A stretch of DNA of 64,000 nucleotides from Butyrivibrio sp. MB2005 (GCF_000424285.1 NZ_AUJP01000021.1:23134-87133); one strand, 5' to 3'. Positions 1-10,122 are shown, counted from the stretch's first letter. The notes: generated by a model not told the origin, from the letters alone. Numbers and translations are program-made.

Positions 1-1188
1 CTTTTCGTTTATCTCATCAACATTTTTCAGCCTTACCAAAACTATTCCGAAACCGGCTGCTCCATGTTTAATATCCATATCCAGAGATTCTATTGATTTC
101 TCAAAAGCAGCCTTGTTCTTTACACGAGTGAGAGGATCCTGAACCTGAGAAATCGTATTTTCCACAGTATGTTTTTTGGTAATTACCCTGTTTTTACCAC
201 TGTGTTTTCCAAGATACAGCTTTTCATCGGCATCACGAATAGTATCAAAGACTTTTTTACCAGCAGAAGATGACACTCCAAAGGTCATTGTAACTTTGAA
301 ATGCGTGCCTTCATGCTCAAAATCACGCTGTTCAATCTCTTTTCTGATTTTCTCCAAGAACTCAAAGGCATCGGGGATTTCTGATGTTTTCCCAACAAAC
401 AAAAATTCCTCACCGCCCCATCTGCAGCATAGTGCTCCTCTATCCGATAGAATTTCGCCCACACTTTTAAGGACATAGTCCCCGCAGTTATGGCCATAGG
501 TATCATTAACCTTTTTAAAATCGTCTATGTCGGAAATCGCTATCCAATATTCATCATTTTTACGTTGTAACTTTTCCAGGTGATTGGTCAGATAATATCT
601 GTTGGGAAGTCCGGTGAGTTTGTCATGAGACAGCTGATATTCCAGCTGTTCTTCTGATTTGTTGGCTATAATAACCAAAAACTGCAGGACGAACATAGTA
701 ATCACAAAAACAATAACTCCCCACAGCAATGAAAGCCAAAATTCAGCTTTCGCAGGAAGCACATAAGGCGCGGGATGAAAATGCAGATACACATATACGA
801 AAAGATAAAAAAACATTCCCAATATGCACATCGGCATCATACGAACATATTTTATTTTCAGGGTTCTGCCGGTGTATTCGGCAAAAAACGCCAGAACATT
901 CATGCCTATAAGGGTAATCTGAAACCCACTGCCCCAACCGGTAAGCAGCGCTGCGAGCACCATATGGGCAACCACTTCAAGATATACTGCCACAGCATAG
1001 AACTGCAGCCACTCCTTATACACAACGAAGAGCATAACAATATAAAAGCTAATACTGAACACATTAAACTTAGCCATGGGCGTAACACCGCACTGAATAA
1101 AAATCATGATCATAAGTACATGTATCAATAAAAAGCATATTGCCATACCCCAAGCGGTCACCTTGGCTCTTTTCATATTCATGAACAT
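1..1188 (-). CDS. Membrane-anchored GGDEF protein (partial, C-terminus beyond left edge)
   Basis: The visible 396 residues begin with about six hydrophobic segments (residues ~13-176), so the sensor part is embedded in the membrane. A GGDEF domain follows: HDKLTGLPNR at ~188, DIDDFKKVND at ~220 and the active-site motif GGEEF at 258-262. By family it is a diguanylate cyclase making cyclic-di-GMP. The RxxD inhibitory site five residues before GGEEF is absent (DRGA instead). After ~345 a second domain opens with DPLTRVKNKAAFEK, the usual start of another GGDEF domain, and is cut by the window edge. The start at 1188 was chosen because AGGGGG lies 11 nt upstream; two further ATGs at 1182 and 1176 are possible. 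The catalytic role of the second domain cannot be judged here. Confidence 0.85.
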   Translation of the reverse strand, partial: MFMNMKRAKVTAWGMAICFLLIHVLMIMIFIQCGVTPMAKFNVFSISFYIVMLFVVYKEWLQFYAVAVYLEVVAHMVLAALLTGWGSGFQITLIGMNVLAFFAEYTGRTLKIKYVRMMPMCILGMFFYLFVYVYLHFHPAPYVLPAKAEFWLSLLWGVIVFVITMFVLQFLVIIANKSEEQLEYQLSHDKLTGLPNRYYLTNHLEKLQRKNDEYWIAISDIDDFKKVNDTYGHNCGDYVLKSVGEILSDRGALCCRWGGEEFLFVGKTSEIPDAFEFLEKIRKEIEQRDFEHEGTHFKVTMTFGVSSSAGKKVFDTIRDADEKLYLGKHSGKNRVITKKHTVENTISQVQDPLTRVKNKAAFEKSIESLDMDIKHGAAGFGIVLVRLKNVDEINEK

Positions 1189-1260
1189 ATTGACTCAATG
1201 CCCCCTAAATCATGTCATTGCTTTTAGTGAACAGATTTATTATCAAAATATCGCAATATT

Positions 1261-1290
1261 AGTATACTATCGAATAAGCAATATGCTCAA
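1261..1290 (-). promoter_or_regulatory. Sigma-A-type promoter candidate for the GGDEF gene
   Basis: Reading leftward there is TTGAGC, an 18-bp spacer, and TATACT, about 75 bp upstream of the GGDEF start. The -10 is a 5/6 match. It is the only good promoter-like pair between this gene and the 3' end of polC. Confidence 0.45.
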
Positions 1291-1340
1291 ATTAAAGATT
1301 TGTAAAATACTTGGTTACAGCTTTCAGTTTCTATATACAA

Positions 1341-4300
1341 TCACCCCTTCATGAAATCAAAGATACTTATCTGGTTAGATTCAGGAATATCTCCAAGCAG
1401 ACCCATGTTTGCCATCTTCTCTACTACTGCCTGAGGACACTTGGTGCGCTGTCTGAAGTCATCCCTTGAAATGAAAGGACCATCCTTTGCTGCTTCAACA
1501 ATCTGATCCGCAGCTTTTTCGCCAAGACCGTCAATACTTACAAGGCTGGGCATGATCTTATCTCCAAATACCTGGAAGGATCTTGATGCAGCCTTAAAGA
1601 TATCTATAGGCATAACCTCTATGCCGCGCTCATACATCTCTTCTGCAAGTCTCATGGCTGCCAGCTCGTTCTGCTCGGCATTGGTCATCTCATCACCTTT
1701 GCTTCGGTAATTGTTCATCCACACGTGAAGAGTACCCTCTCCCTGGAACATATGCTCATAACTGAGGGCCTTCGCTCTGATGGAGAACCACGCAGCATAG
1801 AAAGCCTGAGGCACATAAACCTTGAAATAAGCTATACGCCAAGCCATCATAACGTAAGCTGCAGCGTGAGCCTTAGGGAACATGTACTTGATCTTCTTAC
1901 AGGACCAGATGTACCAGTCAGGTACGCCCGCCTCGATCATGGCGTTTTCCATATCGGGAGTAAGTCCCTTACCCTTACGAACTGACTCCATGGTCTTGAA
2001 GGAAAGTGACTTATCCATCCCCTTCTGGATCAGATAGATCATGATATCGTCACGACAACAGATACAGGTATCGATAGTAGCTTTGCCCTCCTGAATCAAA
2101 GTCTGTGCGTTACCGAGCCATACGTCAGTTCCGTGGGACAGACCTGAAATTCTGATAAGGTGAGACAGTGATGACGGCGATGCGTCGATAACCATCTGCA
2201 TAGCAAAGTCAGTACCAAACTCAGGAAGTCCAAGACATCCAAGCTTGGTTCCTCCAATCTGATCAGGAGTGATATTAAGGGACTCCGTATTCATGAAAAG
2301 CTTCATTACATTCTTATCATCCAGTGGCACTGTCTTGGGATCAAGTCCCGTGCAATCCTGCAGGAATCTTATCATGGTAGGATCATCATGACCCAGAATA
2401 TCAAGCTTTAGCAGGTTGTGGTCGATGGAGTGATAATCGTAATGAGTCGTAATGGTAGCTGTGGTCATATCATTTGCGGGATGCTGAACCGGTGTAAATG
2501 AGTTGATATCCTCACCTACAGGCAAAACTATGATACCGCCGGGATGCTGACCTGTACCTCTTCTGATACCGATACAGCCCTGAGTAATTCTGTCTATCTC
2601 ACATCTTCTCTTAGCTGCACCAATTCCGTCATAGTACTTCTTTACAAAACCATAGGCAGTCTTATCGGCAAGACCTGCTATGGTTCCGGCACGGAAGGTC
2701 TGTCCATATCCGAAAATAACCTCCGTATACTTGTGGGCCTTGGACTGATACTCACCGGAGAAGTTAAGGTCGATATCAGGCTCCTTATCACCCTTGAATC
2801 CCAGGAAGGTCTCGAAAGGAATATCAAAGCCGTCCTTATTCATCATATGTCCGCACTTGGGGCACTTTTTGTCAGGCATATCACATCCGGAATTACCGCC
2901 GTATTTAAGAACTTCTTCCGAATCAAAATCACTGTACTTGCACTTAGGGCATACGTAGTGAGGTGAAAGAGAATTAACCTCTGTAATACCTGAAGCAAAG
3001 GCCACGAAGGATGAACCTACGGATCCTCGAGAGCCTACCAGATATCCATCCTCAACAGACTTCCAAACCAGCTTCTGAGCGATGATATACATAACCGCGA
3101 ATCCGTTCTTGATAATTGAGTTAAGCTCTCTCTCAAGTCTCTCCTCAACTATTGCAGGCAGATTTTCACCATAAATCTCATGGGCCTTGTCATAGCAGAT
3201 CCTGGTAAGGATTCCGTCACTGTCTTCGATTACAGGCGGACATTTATCAGGTCTTACAGGGGATATGCTATCACATCTTTTAAGGATATCTCTTGTATTT
3301 TCAATAACTACTTCTCTTGCTTTTGCTGCTCCAAGGTAATCAAATTCCTTGAGCATCTCAGCGGTTGTGCGCACAAAAAGCGGAGCCGGGGTCTCTTCAT
3401 TCATACCCTTACCTGCCATGATAACAGTTCTGTATATCTCATCATCAGGGTTAAGGAAATGCGCATCACAGGTAGCAACAACCGGCTTACCATACTGCTC
3501 TCCAAGACGAACTATTCTCTTATTTACTTCTCTGATATCATCATCTGAATTGATGGTCTCATATCTCTCTGAATCCACCATGAAGTGGTTGTTGGCAACA
3601 GGCTGAATCTCCAGATAGTCGTAGAAATTCACTATCTTAGCGATCTCCTGATCATCTCTGTCCTCAACAACAGCACCGTACAGCTCACCTGCGCAGCAGG
3701 CTGAACCGATAATAAGTCCCTCTCTGTGCTTCATCAGCTCGCTCTTAGGTATACGAGGGAATCTGCTGAAGTAATCCAGGTGCGACTTACTTACCAAAGT
3801 GTAGAGATTAACTCTTCCTATGGTATTTTTTGCCAAAATGATTACATGATGGGTACGCAGATGCTTAACAATCTCTGGGTTAGATGCACCAAGGGCATTT
3901 ACCTTAGTGAGATCATCCGCCTGCTCCTGCTCCATCATAGGCATAAACTTAAGGAAAATCTTGGCAGTACACTCAGCATCATCAACAGCTCTGTGATGGT
4001 GCTCATTTACTACGCCAAGGGTTTTACAAAGAGCATCCAGGTTATGCTTAGCCTGTCTTGGGAAAAATGCTCTGGATAATCCCATGGTATCCACAGTGGT
4101 GTAGTCAACATCTATGCCAAGCTGTCTGCAGTTCTCATTGATAAAGCTGATATCAAAACCGACATTGTGACCAACAAGAATACAGCCCTCACAGAACTCA
4201 ACGAATCTGGGAACTATCTCATCCCTTGTGGGACAGCCGATAACCATTTCATCGGTGATGCTGGTGAGCTTGGTAATATTGAAGGGTATGGGTTCACCGG

Positions 4301-5882
4301 GATCAATGAATTCTGAAAAACGGTCCAGAATCTGTCCATCCTTAAGCTTAACCGCACCTATCTCAATAATCTTATTTTTCTTGGGAGAAAATCCCGTGGT
4401 CTCTATATCAAAGACTACAAAGGTGCTGCCTTCGATTTTCTGCCCCTTATTGTTAATAACAATTTCCTTCAGGTCATCAACAAGATAACCTTCTACGCCC
4501 TGAACAACCTTAAAGAAATCCTGTCTGTCGGGACGCTTTTCGCCTGCTTCCTTGCGCTTACCGGACTCTGCCTTCCACAGATCCTCCCAGGCATGGTTAG
4601 CATCTGTAAGAGCCTGAACTACGCCGTGGTCCGTGATAGCAATACCTGGCATTCCCCATTTGTAAGCCTGCTTAACGATATCCTTTACCTCGGATACGCC
4701 GTCCATATCACTCATCTTGGTATGGCAATGAAGCTCAACACGCTTTACTTCCTCTTCATCAACACGCTTGGTGGTAAAATCAGGTATCTTACGAATTCCC
4801 GCAATACTCTGAATCGTTACCTCGTGATCAAACTTATCCACCATGGCGATTCCCTTGATCTTCAGGAAAGCGCCTTTCTTGATATCCTGCTCCAGCTCAG
4901 GAACATTCTCCATCTTAGCAAAAAGCTTGGCTGTAATGGTATCCGTATAATCGGTAATAGCGAACATGAGAATAGCCTTCTCGCCCTTGATTTCTCTCTT
5001 ATCGTAGCTGATTACCTGGCCTCTGATGGTGACTTCGCCCATCTCTCCCACAATCTCATCCATTGACATAGCTTCATCTTCAAAATCTCTGCCGTAGATA
5101 ACATTGGGATCATCGGATCTCTTAAAGCCGCCGCTCTGACCTTTTTTGAAGAATTTGCCCGCGGAACCGGCACCAAACTTACTGCCCTTGGATGCTCCAC
5201 CGTCACCGCCCTGGAACTTACTCTTCTCAGCATGCTTCTGCTCAGCCGCCTTCTTCTCAGCAGTCTTTTCCTTAGCTTCCTTCTCGTGCTTCTTATCAGA
5301 TTTCTCCTCGGACTGCTCAAGCTTTTGAACAAGCTTCATGGTCTCCTTGGTATAATCATGTTCCTTCTTTTTCGCTTCGGCTTCCTTGTAGCGGACATCC
5401 ATTTTTACAGCAAAACCGCAGCGTTCATTCAGAATCTTCTCCAGAATGCGCTGTATGTCAGAAGCCTTTTTCTCCGCAATAACAGATTCCTCAAGAACAA
5501 GAACCACCTTGTCGCTCTCAGGGAATTCGAAATCCGCCGTTTTTAAAACCGTATATTCTATTGGATCGTAATTCTTGAATTCCAGCATGATGCTGTCCCT
5601 GTACATCTCAAGAAGGTTCTTGGGTGTGTACTGGGCAGATAAGAAAAACCTCTCATAGATCTTAACCGTAAGATTGGTCTCCTTAAACAGCTGCTTCTTG
5701 ATCTCCTTCTCAGTCTTTATGACCTTTGCCTTGTCGATAAGACGGTTACTGGATAAATAGATACGTACGAGATCCTTTTTCTGAGTGGTTGAAATCTTCT
5801 CCACCTGAACATCCGCTAATTCTTCTTTTGTGTGTTTATCTAATTCAAGTGTGGCAAACACTTCAAGAAATGGTTTTCTCAT
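1341..5882 (-). CDS. polC: DNA polymerase III alpha subunit, PolC type
   Basis: This 1513-aa protein is the replicative polymerase with built-in 3'-5' proofreading found in low-GC Firmicutes. Order of domains: PolC N-terminal domain (~1-165), a lysine/alanine/glutamate- then glycine-rich low-complexity linker (~165-260), an OB fold (~281-365), a PHP domain starting VELHCHTKMSD (~382), a DEDD exonuclease inserted in PHP (FDIETTGFSP at ~491), then palm, fingers and a four-cysteine zinc site (CPKC...CPKCGH), with the palm motif PDIDLNFS. Length is slightly above the usual ~1440, explained by the linker. It is the last gene of the leftward housekeeping cluster, 71 bp after ispG across a strong hairpin, so it may also be transcribed separately. 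The start MRKPFLEVF has a weak AAAGAG site. Confidence 0.97.
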   Translation of the reverse strand: MRKPFLEVFATLELDKHTKEELADVQVEKISTTQKKDLVRIYLSSNRLIDKAKVIKTEKEIKKQLFKETNLTVKIYERFFLSAQYTPKNLLEMYRDSIMLEFKNYDPIEYTVLKTADFEFPESDKVVLVLEESVIAEKKASDIQRILEKILNERCGFAVKMDVRYKEAEAKKKEHDYTKETMKLVQKLEQSEEKSDKKHEKEAKEKTAEKKAAEQKHAEKSKFQGGDGGASKGSKFGAGSAGKFFKKGQSGGFKRSDDPNVIYGRDFEDEAMSMDEIVGEMGEVTIRGQVISYDKREIKGEKAILMFAITDYTDTITAKLFAKMENVPELEQDIKKGAFLKIKGIAMVDKFDHEVTIQSIAGIRKIPDFTTKRVDEEEVKRVELHCHTKMSDMDGVSEVKDIVKQAYKWGMPGIAITDHGVVQALTDANHAWEDLWKAESGKRKEAGEKRPDRQDFFKVVQGVEGYLVDDLKEIVINNKGQKIEGSTFVVFDIETTGFSPKKNKIIEIGAVKLKDGQILDRFSEFIDPGEPIPFNITKLTSITDEMVIGCPTRDEIVPRFVEFCEGCILVGHNVGFDISFINENCRQLGIDVDYTTVDTMGLSRAFFPRQAKHNLDALCKTLGVVNEHHHRAVDDAECTAKIFLKFMPMMEQEQADDLTKVNALGASNPEIVKHLRTHHVIILAKNTIGRVNLYTLVSKSHLDYFSRFPRIPKSELMKHREGLIIGSACCAGELYGAVVEDRDDQEIAKIVNFYDYLEIQPVANNHFMVDSERYETINSDDDIREVNKRIVRLGEQYGKPVVATCDAHFLNPDDEIYRTVIMAGKGMNEETPAPLFVRTTAEMLKEFDYLGAAKAREVVIENTRDILKRCDSISPVRPDKCPPVIEDSDGILTRICYDKAHEIYGENLPAIVEERLERELNSIIKNGFAVMYIIAQKLVWKSVEDGYLVGSRGSVGSSFVAFASGITEVNSLSPHYVCPKCKYSDFDSEEVLKYGGNSGCDMPDKKCPKCGHMMNKDGFDIPFETFLGFKGDKEPDIDLNFSGEYQSKAHKYTEVIFGYGQTFRAGTIAGLADKTAYGFVKKYYDGIGAAKRRCEIDRITQGCIGIRRGTGQHPGGIIVLPVGEDINSFTPVQHPANDMTTATITTHYDYHSIDHNLLKLDILGHDDPTMIRFLQDCTGLDPKTVPLDDKNVMKLFMNTESLNITPDQIGGTKLGCLGLPEFGTDFAMQMVIDASPSSLSHLIRISGLSHGTDVWLGNAQTLIQEGKATIDTCICCRDDIMIYLIQKGMDKSLSFKTMESVRKGKGLTPDMENAMIEAGVPDWYIWSCKKIKYMFPKAHAAAYVMMAWRIAYFKVYVPQAFYAAWFSIRAKALSYEHMFQGEGTLHVWMNNYRSKGDEMTNAEQNELAAMRLAEEMYERGIEVMPIDIFKAASRSFQVFGDKIMPSLVSIDGLGEKAADQIVEAAKDGPFISRDDFRQRTKCPQAVVEKMANMGLLGDIPESNQISIFDFMKG

Positions 5883-5911
5883 ACATTAAATCTCTTTCTA
5901 TAATATAAACA

Positions 5912-5943
5912 CACTTCGAAGATTCCAAAGAATCTCCGAAGTG
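5912..5943 (-). terminator. Hairpin between ispG and polC (attenuator or weak terminator)
   Basis: CACTTCG-AAGATTC and GAATCT-CCGAAGTG form a long stem with a 4-nt loop and one mismatch. In the leftward direction only a weak U-rich stretch follows (TGTGTTTATATT), so it is more likely partial termination or an RNA-processing/stability element than a full stop. Confidence 0.45.
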
Positions 5944-5953
5944 ATTATGAACA

Positions 5954-7012
5954 TCAGTCGTTCCAGTGAACGAGCTCTTCTCTGAGGGTATTTATCAGTT
6001 CTGCTTCAGGAACCTTCTTCACGATCTCGCCGCGTTTTATAAGAAGTCCCTCGCCTACGCCGCCTGCGATACCTATATCAGCTTCTTTGGCTTCTCCGGG
6101 GCCGTTTACCGCGCATCCCATAACAGCCACCTTGATATCTAACGGGAATTCCTGAACCATCTTCTCAACCTGATTGGCAAGTCCTATAAGATCGATCTTG
6201 GTTCTTCCGCAGGTAGGACAGGATACAACTTCTATTCCGCCCTTCCTAAGGCCAAGAGTTTTAAGGATCATCTTAGCAGTTCTGATCTCCTCAGTGGGAT
6301 CTCCTGATAATGAAACTCTTATGGTATCACCAATACCTTCATTCAGAATGATTCCAAGTCCGATTGAAGACTTGATATTACCGCCATAAAGTGTACCGGC
6401 CTCTGTAATTCCAACATGAAGAGGATAATTGGTTTTCTCCGCGAGCTTTTTGTGAGCATCAACGCAGAGCATAACGTTGGAGGATTTTATACTTATTACA
6501 AGATTATCATAATCAAAATCCTCAATTATACGAACCTTATCAAGAGCACTCTCAACAAGGCCCTCAGCGGTAACACCGCCATATTTTTCAACAAGGTTCT
6601 TCTCAAGAGAGCCGCTGTTTACGCCTACTCTGATGGGAATATTTCTCTCCTTGGCTGTCTTAACAACAGCTTCTATTCTGTCATTTGAACCGATATTACC
6701 GGGATTGATCCTGATCTTATCAGCGCCGTTCTCCATTGCAGCGATGGCCATTTTGTAATCAAAATGAATGTCTGCTACAAGAGGAATATGGATTCTCTCT
6801 TTTATCTTCTTGATAGCATCTGCTGCTTCCTGAGTAGGAACCGTGCATCTGACAATGTCACAACCTGCTGCCTCAAGAGCAAGAATCTGCGCAACAGTCG
6901 CCTCTACATCCTCTGTAGGTGTATTGGTCATGGACTGGATCATTATGGGATTGCCGCCACCTATGATCTTATTTCCTATATGAACAACCTTAGTATTATC
7001 GCGATATGCCAT
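5954..7012 (-). CDS. ispG: 4-hydroxy-3-methylbut-2-enyl diphosphate synthase
   Basis: IspG (GcpE) carries out the penultimate step of the MEP isoprenoid pathway, reductively converting MEcPP to HMBPP with a 4Fe-4S cluster. At 352 aa it is the short bacterial form: a TIM barrel (residues ~1-250) followed by the iron-sulfur domain. The cluster ligands are visible as Cys265 and Cys268 (SCPTCGR), Cys300 (MGCAVNGPGE) and Glu307. It lies 5 bp downstream of rseP and in the same transcription unit as dxr, which supplies an earlier step of the same pathway. Confidence 0.97.
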   Translation of the reverse strand: MAYRDNTKVVHIGNKIIGGGNPIMIQSMTNTPTEDVEATVAQILALEAAGCDIVRCTVPTQEAADAIKKIKERIHIPLVADIHFDYKMAIAAMENGADKIRINPGNIGSNDRIEAVVKTAKERNIPIRVGVNSGSLEKNLVEKYGGVTAEGLVESALDKVRIIEDFDYDNLVISIKSSNVMLCVDAHKKLAEKTNYPLHVGITEAGTLYGGNIKSSIGLGIILNEGIGDTIRVSLSGDPTEEIRTAKMILKTLGLRKGGIEVVSCPTCGRTKIDLIGLANQVEKMVQEFPLDIKVAVMGCAVNGPGEAKEADIGIAGGVGEGLLIKRGEIVKKVPEAELINTLREELVHWND

Positions 7013-7017
7013 ATCTA

Positions 7018-8070
7018 TTACCTCATGAATTTTGAAACATCATTGATAACCACTACAACCATAAATGCCAGCAGTATTACCATTCCTACAAGGTGCACCA
7101 TACCTTCCTTTTCCCTTGGTACGGGCTTACCTCTCACAACCTCGACGAACTGGAATATAAGTCTTCCTCCGTCAAGAGCAGGGAAAGGAAGAAGGTTCAT
7201 AACTCCCAGGTTCACAGACAAAAGTATTGCAAGCTCAAGCATTGTAAGAATTACTGACCATACACCGTAGGGGCTTACTGCCTCGTAGGTATCATCAACT
7301 ATCTTAACCATTCCGACAGGACCCGAAACATCATTAAGTGAAAGCTTGCCCTGAACGAGAAGCGCAAGGCTTCTGTAGGTGGTCTTAAGATAATACCAAA
7401 CATCATACCAAGCGTAGGGAATTACCTTGGAAGGGCTAACCTTGTCATATTTTCCCATGTAGAGCCCCATGTAATAGCGATTATCCTCGCTGTCGTAACG
7501 AGGAATGAGATCGGTAGAATTCACCTGACCGTCTCTCTCATATACGATATGCATGGGACCGCCCTGGCTGAACTGTGAAATAAGCGTTACCTCTGATGCA
7601 AGATGAATCTTCTCGCCATTGATCGAAACGATGGTATCGCCTTCCATAAGTCCTGCATCCGCTGCCGCAGAATCCTCTGTAAGACCTGCCACAACAGGAT
7701 ATGCCCAGTTTGAATTAGCTACAACGATAATAGCCAGTATCATAGCTGTTATGAAATTGAAAAACGGACCGCCAAAAAGTACTGCTATTCTTGCCCACAC
7801 ATTGGCATTTGGAAATGAGCGCTCATCAAACTCCTGGTTCTCAGCGTCCATAACATCCTCGCCTTCAAACACACAGGCTCCGCCTATAGGTAAAAGCCTG
7901 ATGCTGTATGTGGTTTCCCCTTTTTTCTTTTTCCATAATACCGGGCCCATTCCGATGAAAAACTCAAGAACCCTTATTCCATTTGCCTTGGCAATAAGAA
8001 AATGCCCCAGCTCATGGGTTGTAACAAGGACACAGAATATTATGAAAAAAATGATCAAACTAACTAACAT
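7018..8070 (-). CDS. rseP: Site-2 (intramembrane) zinc metalloprotease, RseP/RasP family
   Basis: This 350-aa membrane protease cleaves transmembrane anti-sigma factors and leftover signal peptides inside the bilayer. The zinc site HELGH is at residues 19-23 in the first membrane helix, and the second conserved motif NLLPFPALDGG is near residue 300. One PDZ domain lies between them (~110-190, with AGLMEGDTIVSINGEKI-like sequence). About four membrane segments are predicted by eye. Its place between dxr and ispG is the usual one in Firmicutes. The true substrate cannot be told from this window. Confidence 0.95.
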   Translation of the reverse strand: MLVSLIIFFIIFCVLVTTHELGHFLIAKANGIRVLEFFIGMGPVLWKKKKGETTYSIRLLPIGGACVFEGEDVMDAENQEFDERSFPNANVWARIAVLFGGPFFNFITAMILAIIVVANSNWAYPVVAGLTEDSAAADAGLMEGDTIVSINGEKIHLASEVTLISQFSQGGPMHIVYERDGQVNSTDLIPRYDSEDNRYYMGLYMGKYDKVSPSKVIPYAWYDVWYYLKTTYRSLALLVQGKLSLNDVSGPVGMVKIVDDTYEAVSPYGVWSVILTMLELAILLSVNLGVMNLLPFPALDGGRLIFQFVEVVRGKPVPREKEGMVHLVGMVILLAFMVVVVINDVSKFMR

Positions 8071-8095
8071 ATTTTAAAAAGTGCCTCCCGCAAAA

Positions 8096-9247
8096 TTACA
8101 GCTTAAAATTCTCAAGATAAGCATAGGTCTCAGCCTCTGCTGCAAGAATCTCCTCAAGATCAGGATTCTCTATCTTATTGTGATGCTCCATGGCACCGGT
8201 GATCATATCGTAAATATCAAGGAAACGAATCTCCCTTGCTATAAACTTCTTAACAGCCATCTCGTTTGCCGCGTTAAATACTGTAGGCATGCTGCCGCCT
8301 GCTCTTGCAGCATCATAGGCAAGGGCCAGACCTCTAAAGGTATCAGTATCAGGCTTCTCGAAGGTGATACTTGCAAGCTCGAAGAAATCAAGTCTCTTCT
8401 CATTCATAGGTCTTCTGTCAGGATAGAAAAGTGCATACTGAATAGGCAGCTTCATATCCGGAACACCAAGCTCCGCCATAACAGCGCCGTCCACAAACTG
8501 TACCATAGAATGTATTATACTCTGAGGCTGTACAATAACCTGGATTTGATCAAGGTCTGTACCAAAAAGCCATTTTGCCTCCATAACTTCAAGTCCCTTA
8601 TTTACAAGAGATGCTGAATCTATTGTAACCTTAGGACCCATATCCCAGTTGGGATGCTTTAATGCATCATCTACTGTCATATTAACAAGCTCTTCACGCT
8701 TTTTGCCTCTGAAGGGACCGCCTGAAGCTGTAAGAAGGATTTTTTCAATCTTATCAGCAGGTTCACCGTTAAGAGACTGAAAAATAGCACTGTGCTCACT
8801 GTCCACAGGAAGAATCTTTACATTGTTCTTCGCTGCAAGGGGCATGATGATATGTCCTGCAGTAACAAGAGTCTCCTTATTTGCAAGAGCAATATCCTTG
8901 CCACTCTCGATAGCTGCGATTGTGGGACGGATTCCGATCATACCAACCACAGCTGTAAGAACAGTATCTGCCTCCGGCACTGTAGAAACCTCAACAAGGC
9001 CTTCCATTCCGGAAAGAACTTTGGTGGGAACATCTGCAATCTTAACCCTAAGCTCCTCTGCTGCCTTCTCATCAAACATGGCAACATACTTAGGCTGAAA
9101 CTCTCTTACCTGTTTCTCTACCATGTCAACGCTTCTGTTGGCTGCGATACCCACTACCTTAAGCTCATCGGGATTAGCTCTGACAACATCCAGCGTCTGC
9201 GTTCCGATTGAACCTGTAGAACCTAAAAGAACAATTTTTCTTCCCAT
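8096..9247 (-). CDS. dxr: 1-deoxy-D-xylulose 5-phosphate reductoisomerase
   Basis: Dxr converts DXP to MEP with NADPH, the first committed step of the MEP pathway. The NADPH-binding signature LLGSTGSIGTQTLDVV is at the N-terminus, with the metal/substrate segment PVDSEHSAIFQ and the flexible-loop region later on; 383 aa fits the family. An upstream in-frame TTG at 9253 was rejected: AGAGG stands 9 nt before the ATG at 9247 but only 3 nt before the TTG. It sits between cdsA and rseP with 25-bp gaps, so co-transcription is likely. Confidence 0.96.
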   Translation of the reverse strand: MGRKIVLLGSTGSIGTQTLDVVRANPDELKVVGIAANRSVDMVEKQVREFQPKYVAMFDEKAAEELRVKIADVPTKVLSGMEGLVEVSTVPEADTVLTAVVGMIGIRPTIAAIESGKDIALANKETLVTAGHIIMPLAAKNNVKILPVDSEHSAIFQSLNGEPADKIEKILLTASGGPFRGKKREELVNMTVDDALKHPNWDMGPKVTIDSASLVNKGLEVMEAKWLFGTDLDQIQVIVQPQSIIHSMVQFVDGAVMAELGVPDMKLPIQYALFYPDRRPMNEKRLDFFELASITFEKPDTDTFRGLALAYDAARAGGSMPTVFNAANEMAVKKFIAREIRFLDIYDMITGAMEHHNKIENPDLEEILAAEAETYAYLENFKL

Positions 9248-9273
9248 TAACAATTACCTCTTACTAACTAAAA

Positions 9274-10101
9274 TCAAACATTAAGCAGCATCATTGCCAT
9301 AAAGAATATCACCGGAGTGATGAAAATAACGCTGTCGAATCTGTCCATAATTCCGCCATGACCGGGAATCAGATGACCATAATCCTTAATATCATGATCT
9401 CTCTTTATGCCTGATGCGATAAGATCTCCTATCTGAGAAAGAGCACCTGCCACAAGAGTGATCAGCATGAAAGCGATAATATCCTGTGATACAGCTGCTG
9501 AGCCGGTATTAACCGCATAAACATATCCAAAAACAGCACCTGCAACAACGCTTCCAACAATACCGCCTATAGCACCTTCAACTGTCTTCTTGGGAGAAAG
9601 CTTTTGGCAAAGCTTGTGCTTGCCAAAAGCTCTTCCTGCAAAGTATGCAAAGGTATCACATATCCATGCGATAAACGGAAGCCATGCAAGGAACTGTCCG
9701 TTTGGCATGATCCTAAGAAGATATATAAAGGAAAGCATCACCGGTGCATAAATAAATGAAAACACCGCTGCTATAAGCTGCTTTGAATGATATTTGGGAA
9801 AAGAAAAAACAAATACGATAGCCTCAGCAAAAAACAAAAACATCAAGGTCATAACAAGATATTTCATGTCTCCGCCAAAGGCAACTGTCAGGCCATAATA
9901 AGCCACCACTGCAATAAGGCCAAGTATCTCAATAATGTTAAATCCCTTTTCTCCGTTATTTACACCCAATGCAGATACCAGTTCGTGATATCCCACCAGT
10001 GACACAAGAAGGAGAACGCCGGCTGTTACATATCCACCACTAAGGAGTGTGGCCACAAGAAGCACTACCAAAACAGCTCCGCTCACAACTCTAGTCTTCA
10101 T
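9274..10101 (-). CDS. cdsA: Phosphatidate cytidylyltransferase (CDP-diglyceride synthase)
   Basis: CdsA makes CDP-diacylglycerol from phosphatidate and CTP in the inner leaflet, feeding all phospholipid synthesis. The protein of ~275 aa has about eight hydrophobic helices and ends with the family signature: SGIKRDHDIKDYGHLIPGHG followed by GIMDRFDS (~225-260), which binds metal and CTP. A TTG at 10110 gives a 278-aa version, but the GGGAG site lies only 2 nt before it; the ATG at 10101 is preferred. It lies 21 bp downstream of uppS. Confidence 0.94.
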   Translation of the reverse strand: MKTRVVSGAVLVVLLVATLLSGGYVTAGVLLLVSLVGYHELVSALGVNNGEKGFNIIEILGLIAVVAYYGLTVAFGGDMKYLVMTLMFLFFAEAIVFVFSFPKYHSKQLIAAVFSFIYAPVMLSFIYLLRIMPNGQFLAWLPFIAWICDTFAYFAGRAFGKHKLCQKLSPKKTVEGAIGGIVGSVVAGAVFGYVYAVNTGSAAVSQDIIAFMLITLVAGALSQIGDLIASGIKRDHDIKDYGHLIPGHGGIMDRFDSVIFITPVIFFMAMMLLNV

Positions 10102-10122
10102 AAAACACAATTCTCCCTGAAT

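Noticed and set aside
1725..5546. Several long open frames on the plus strand inside polC
   Set aside because: They are antisense to conserved polC coding sequence, lack ribosome sites and match no family; codon-bias shadows.
8081..8617. A 178-codon plus-strand frame opposite dxr
   Set aside because: Antisense to conserved dxr sequence; composition is that of a shadow frame.
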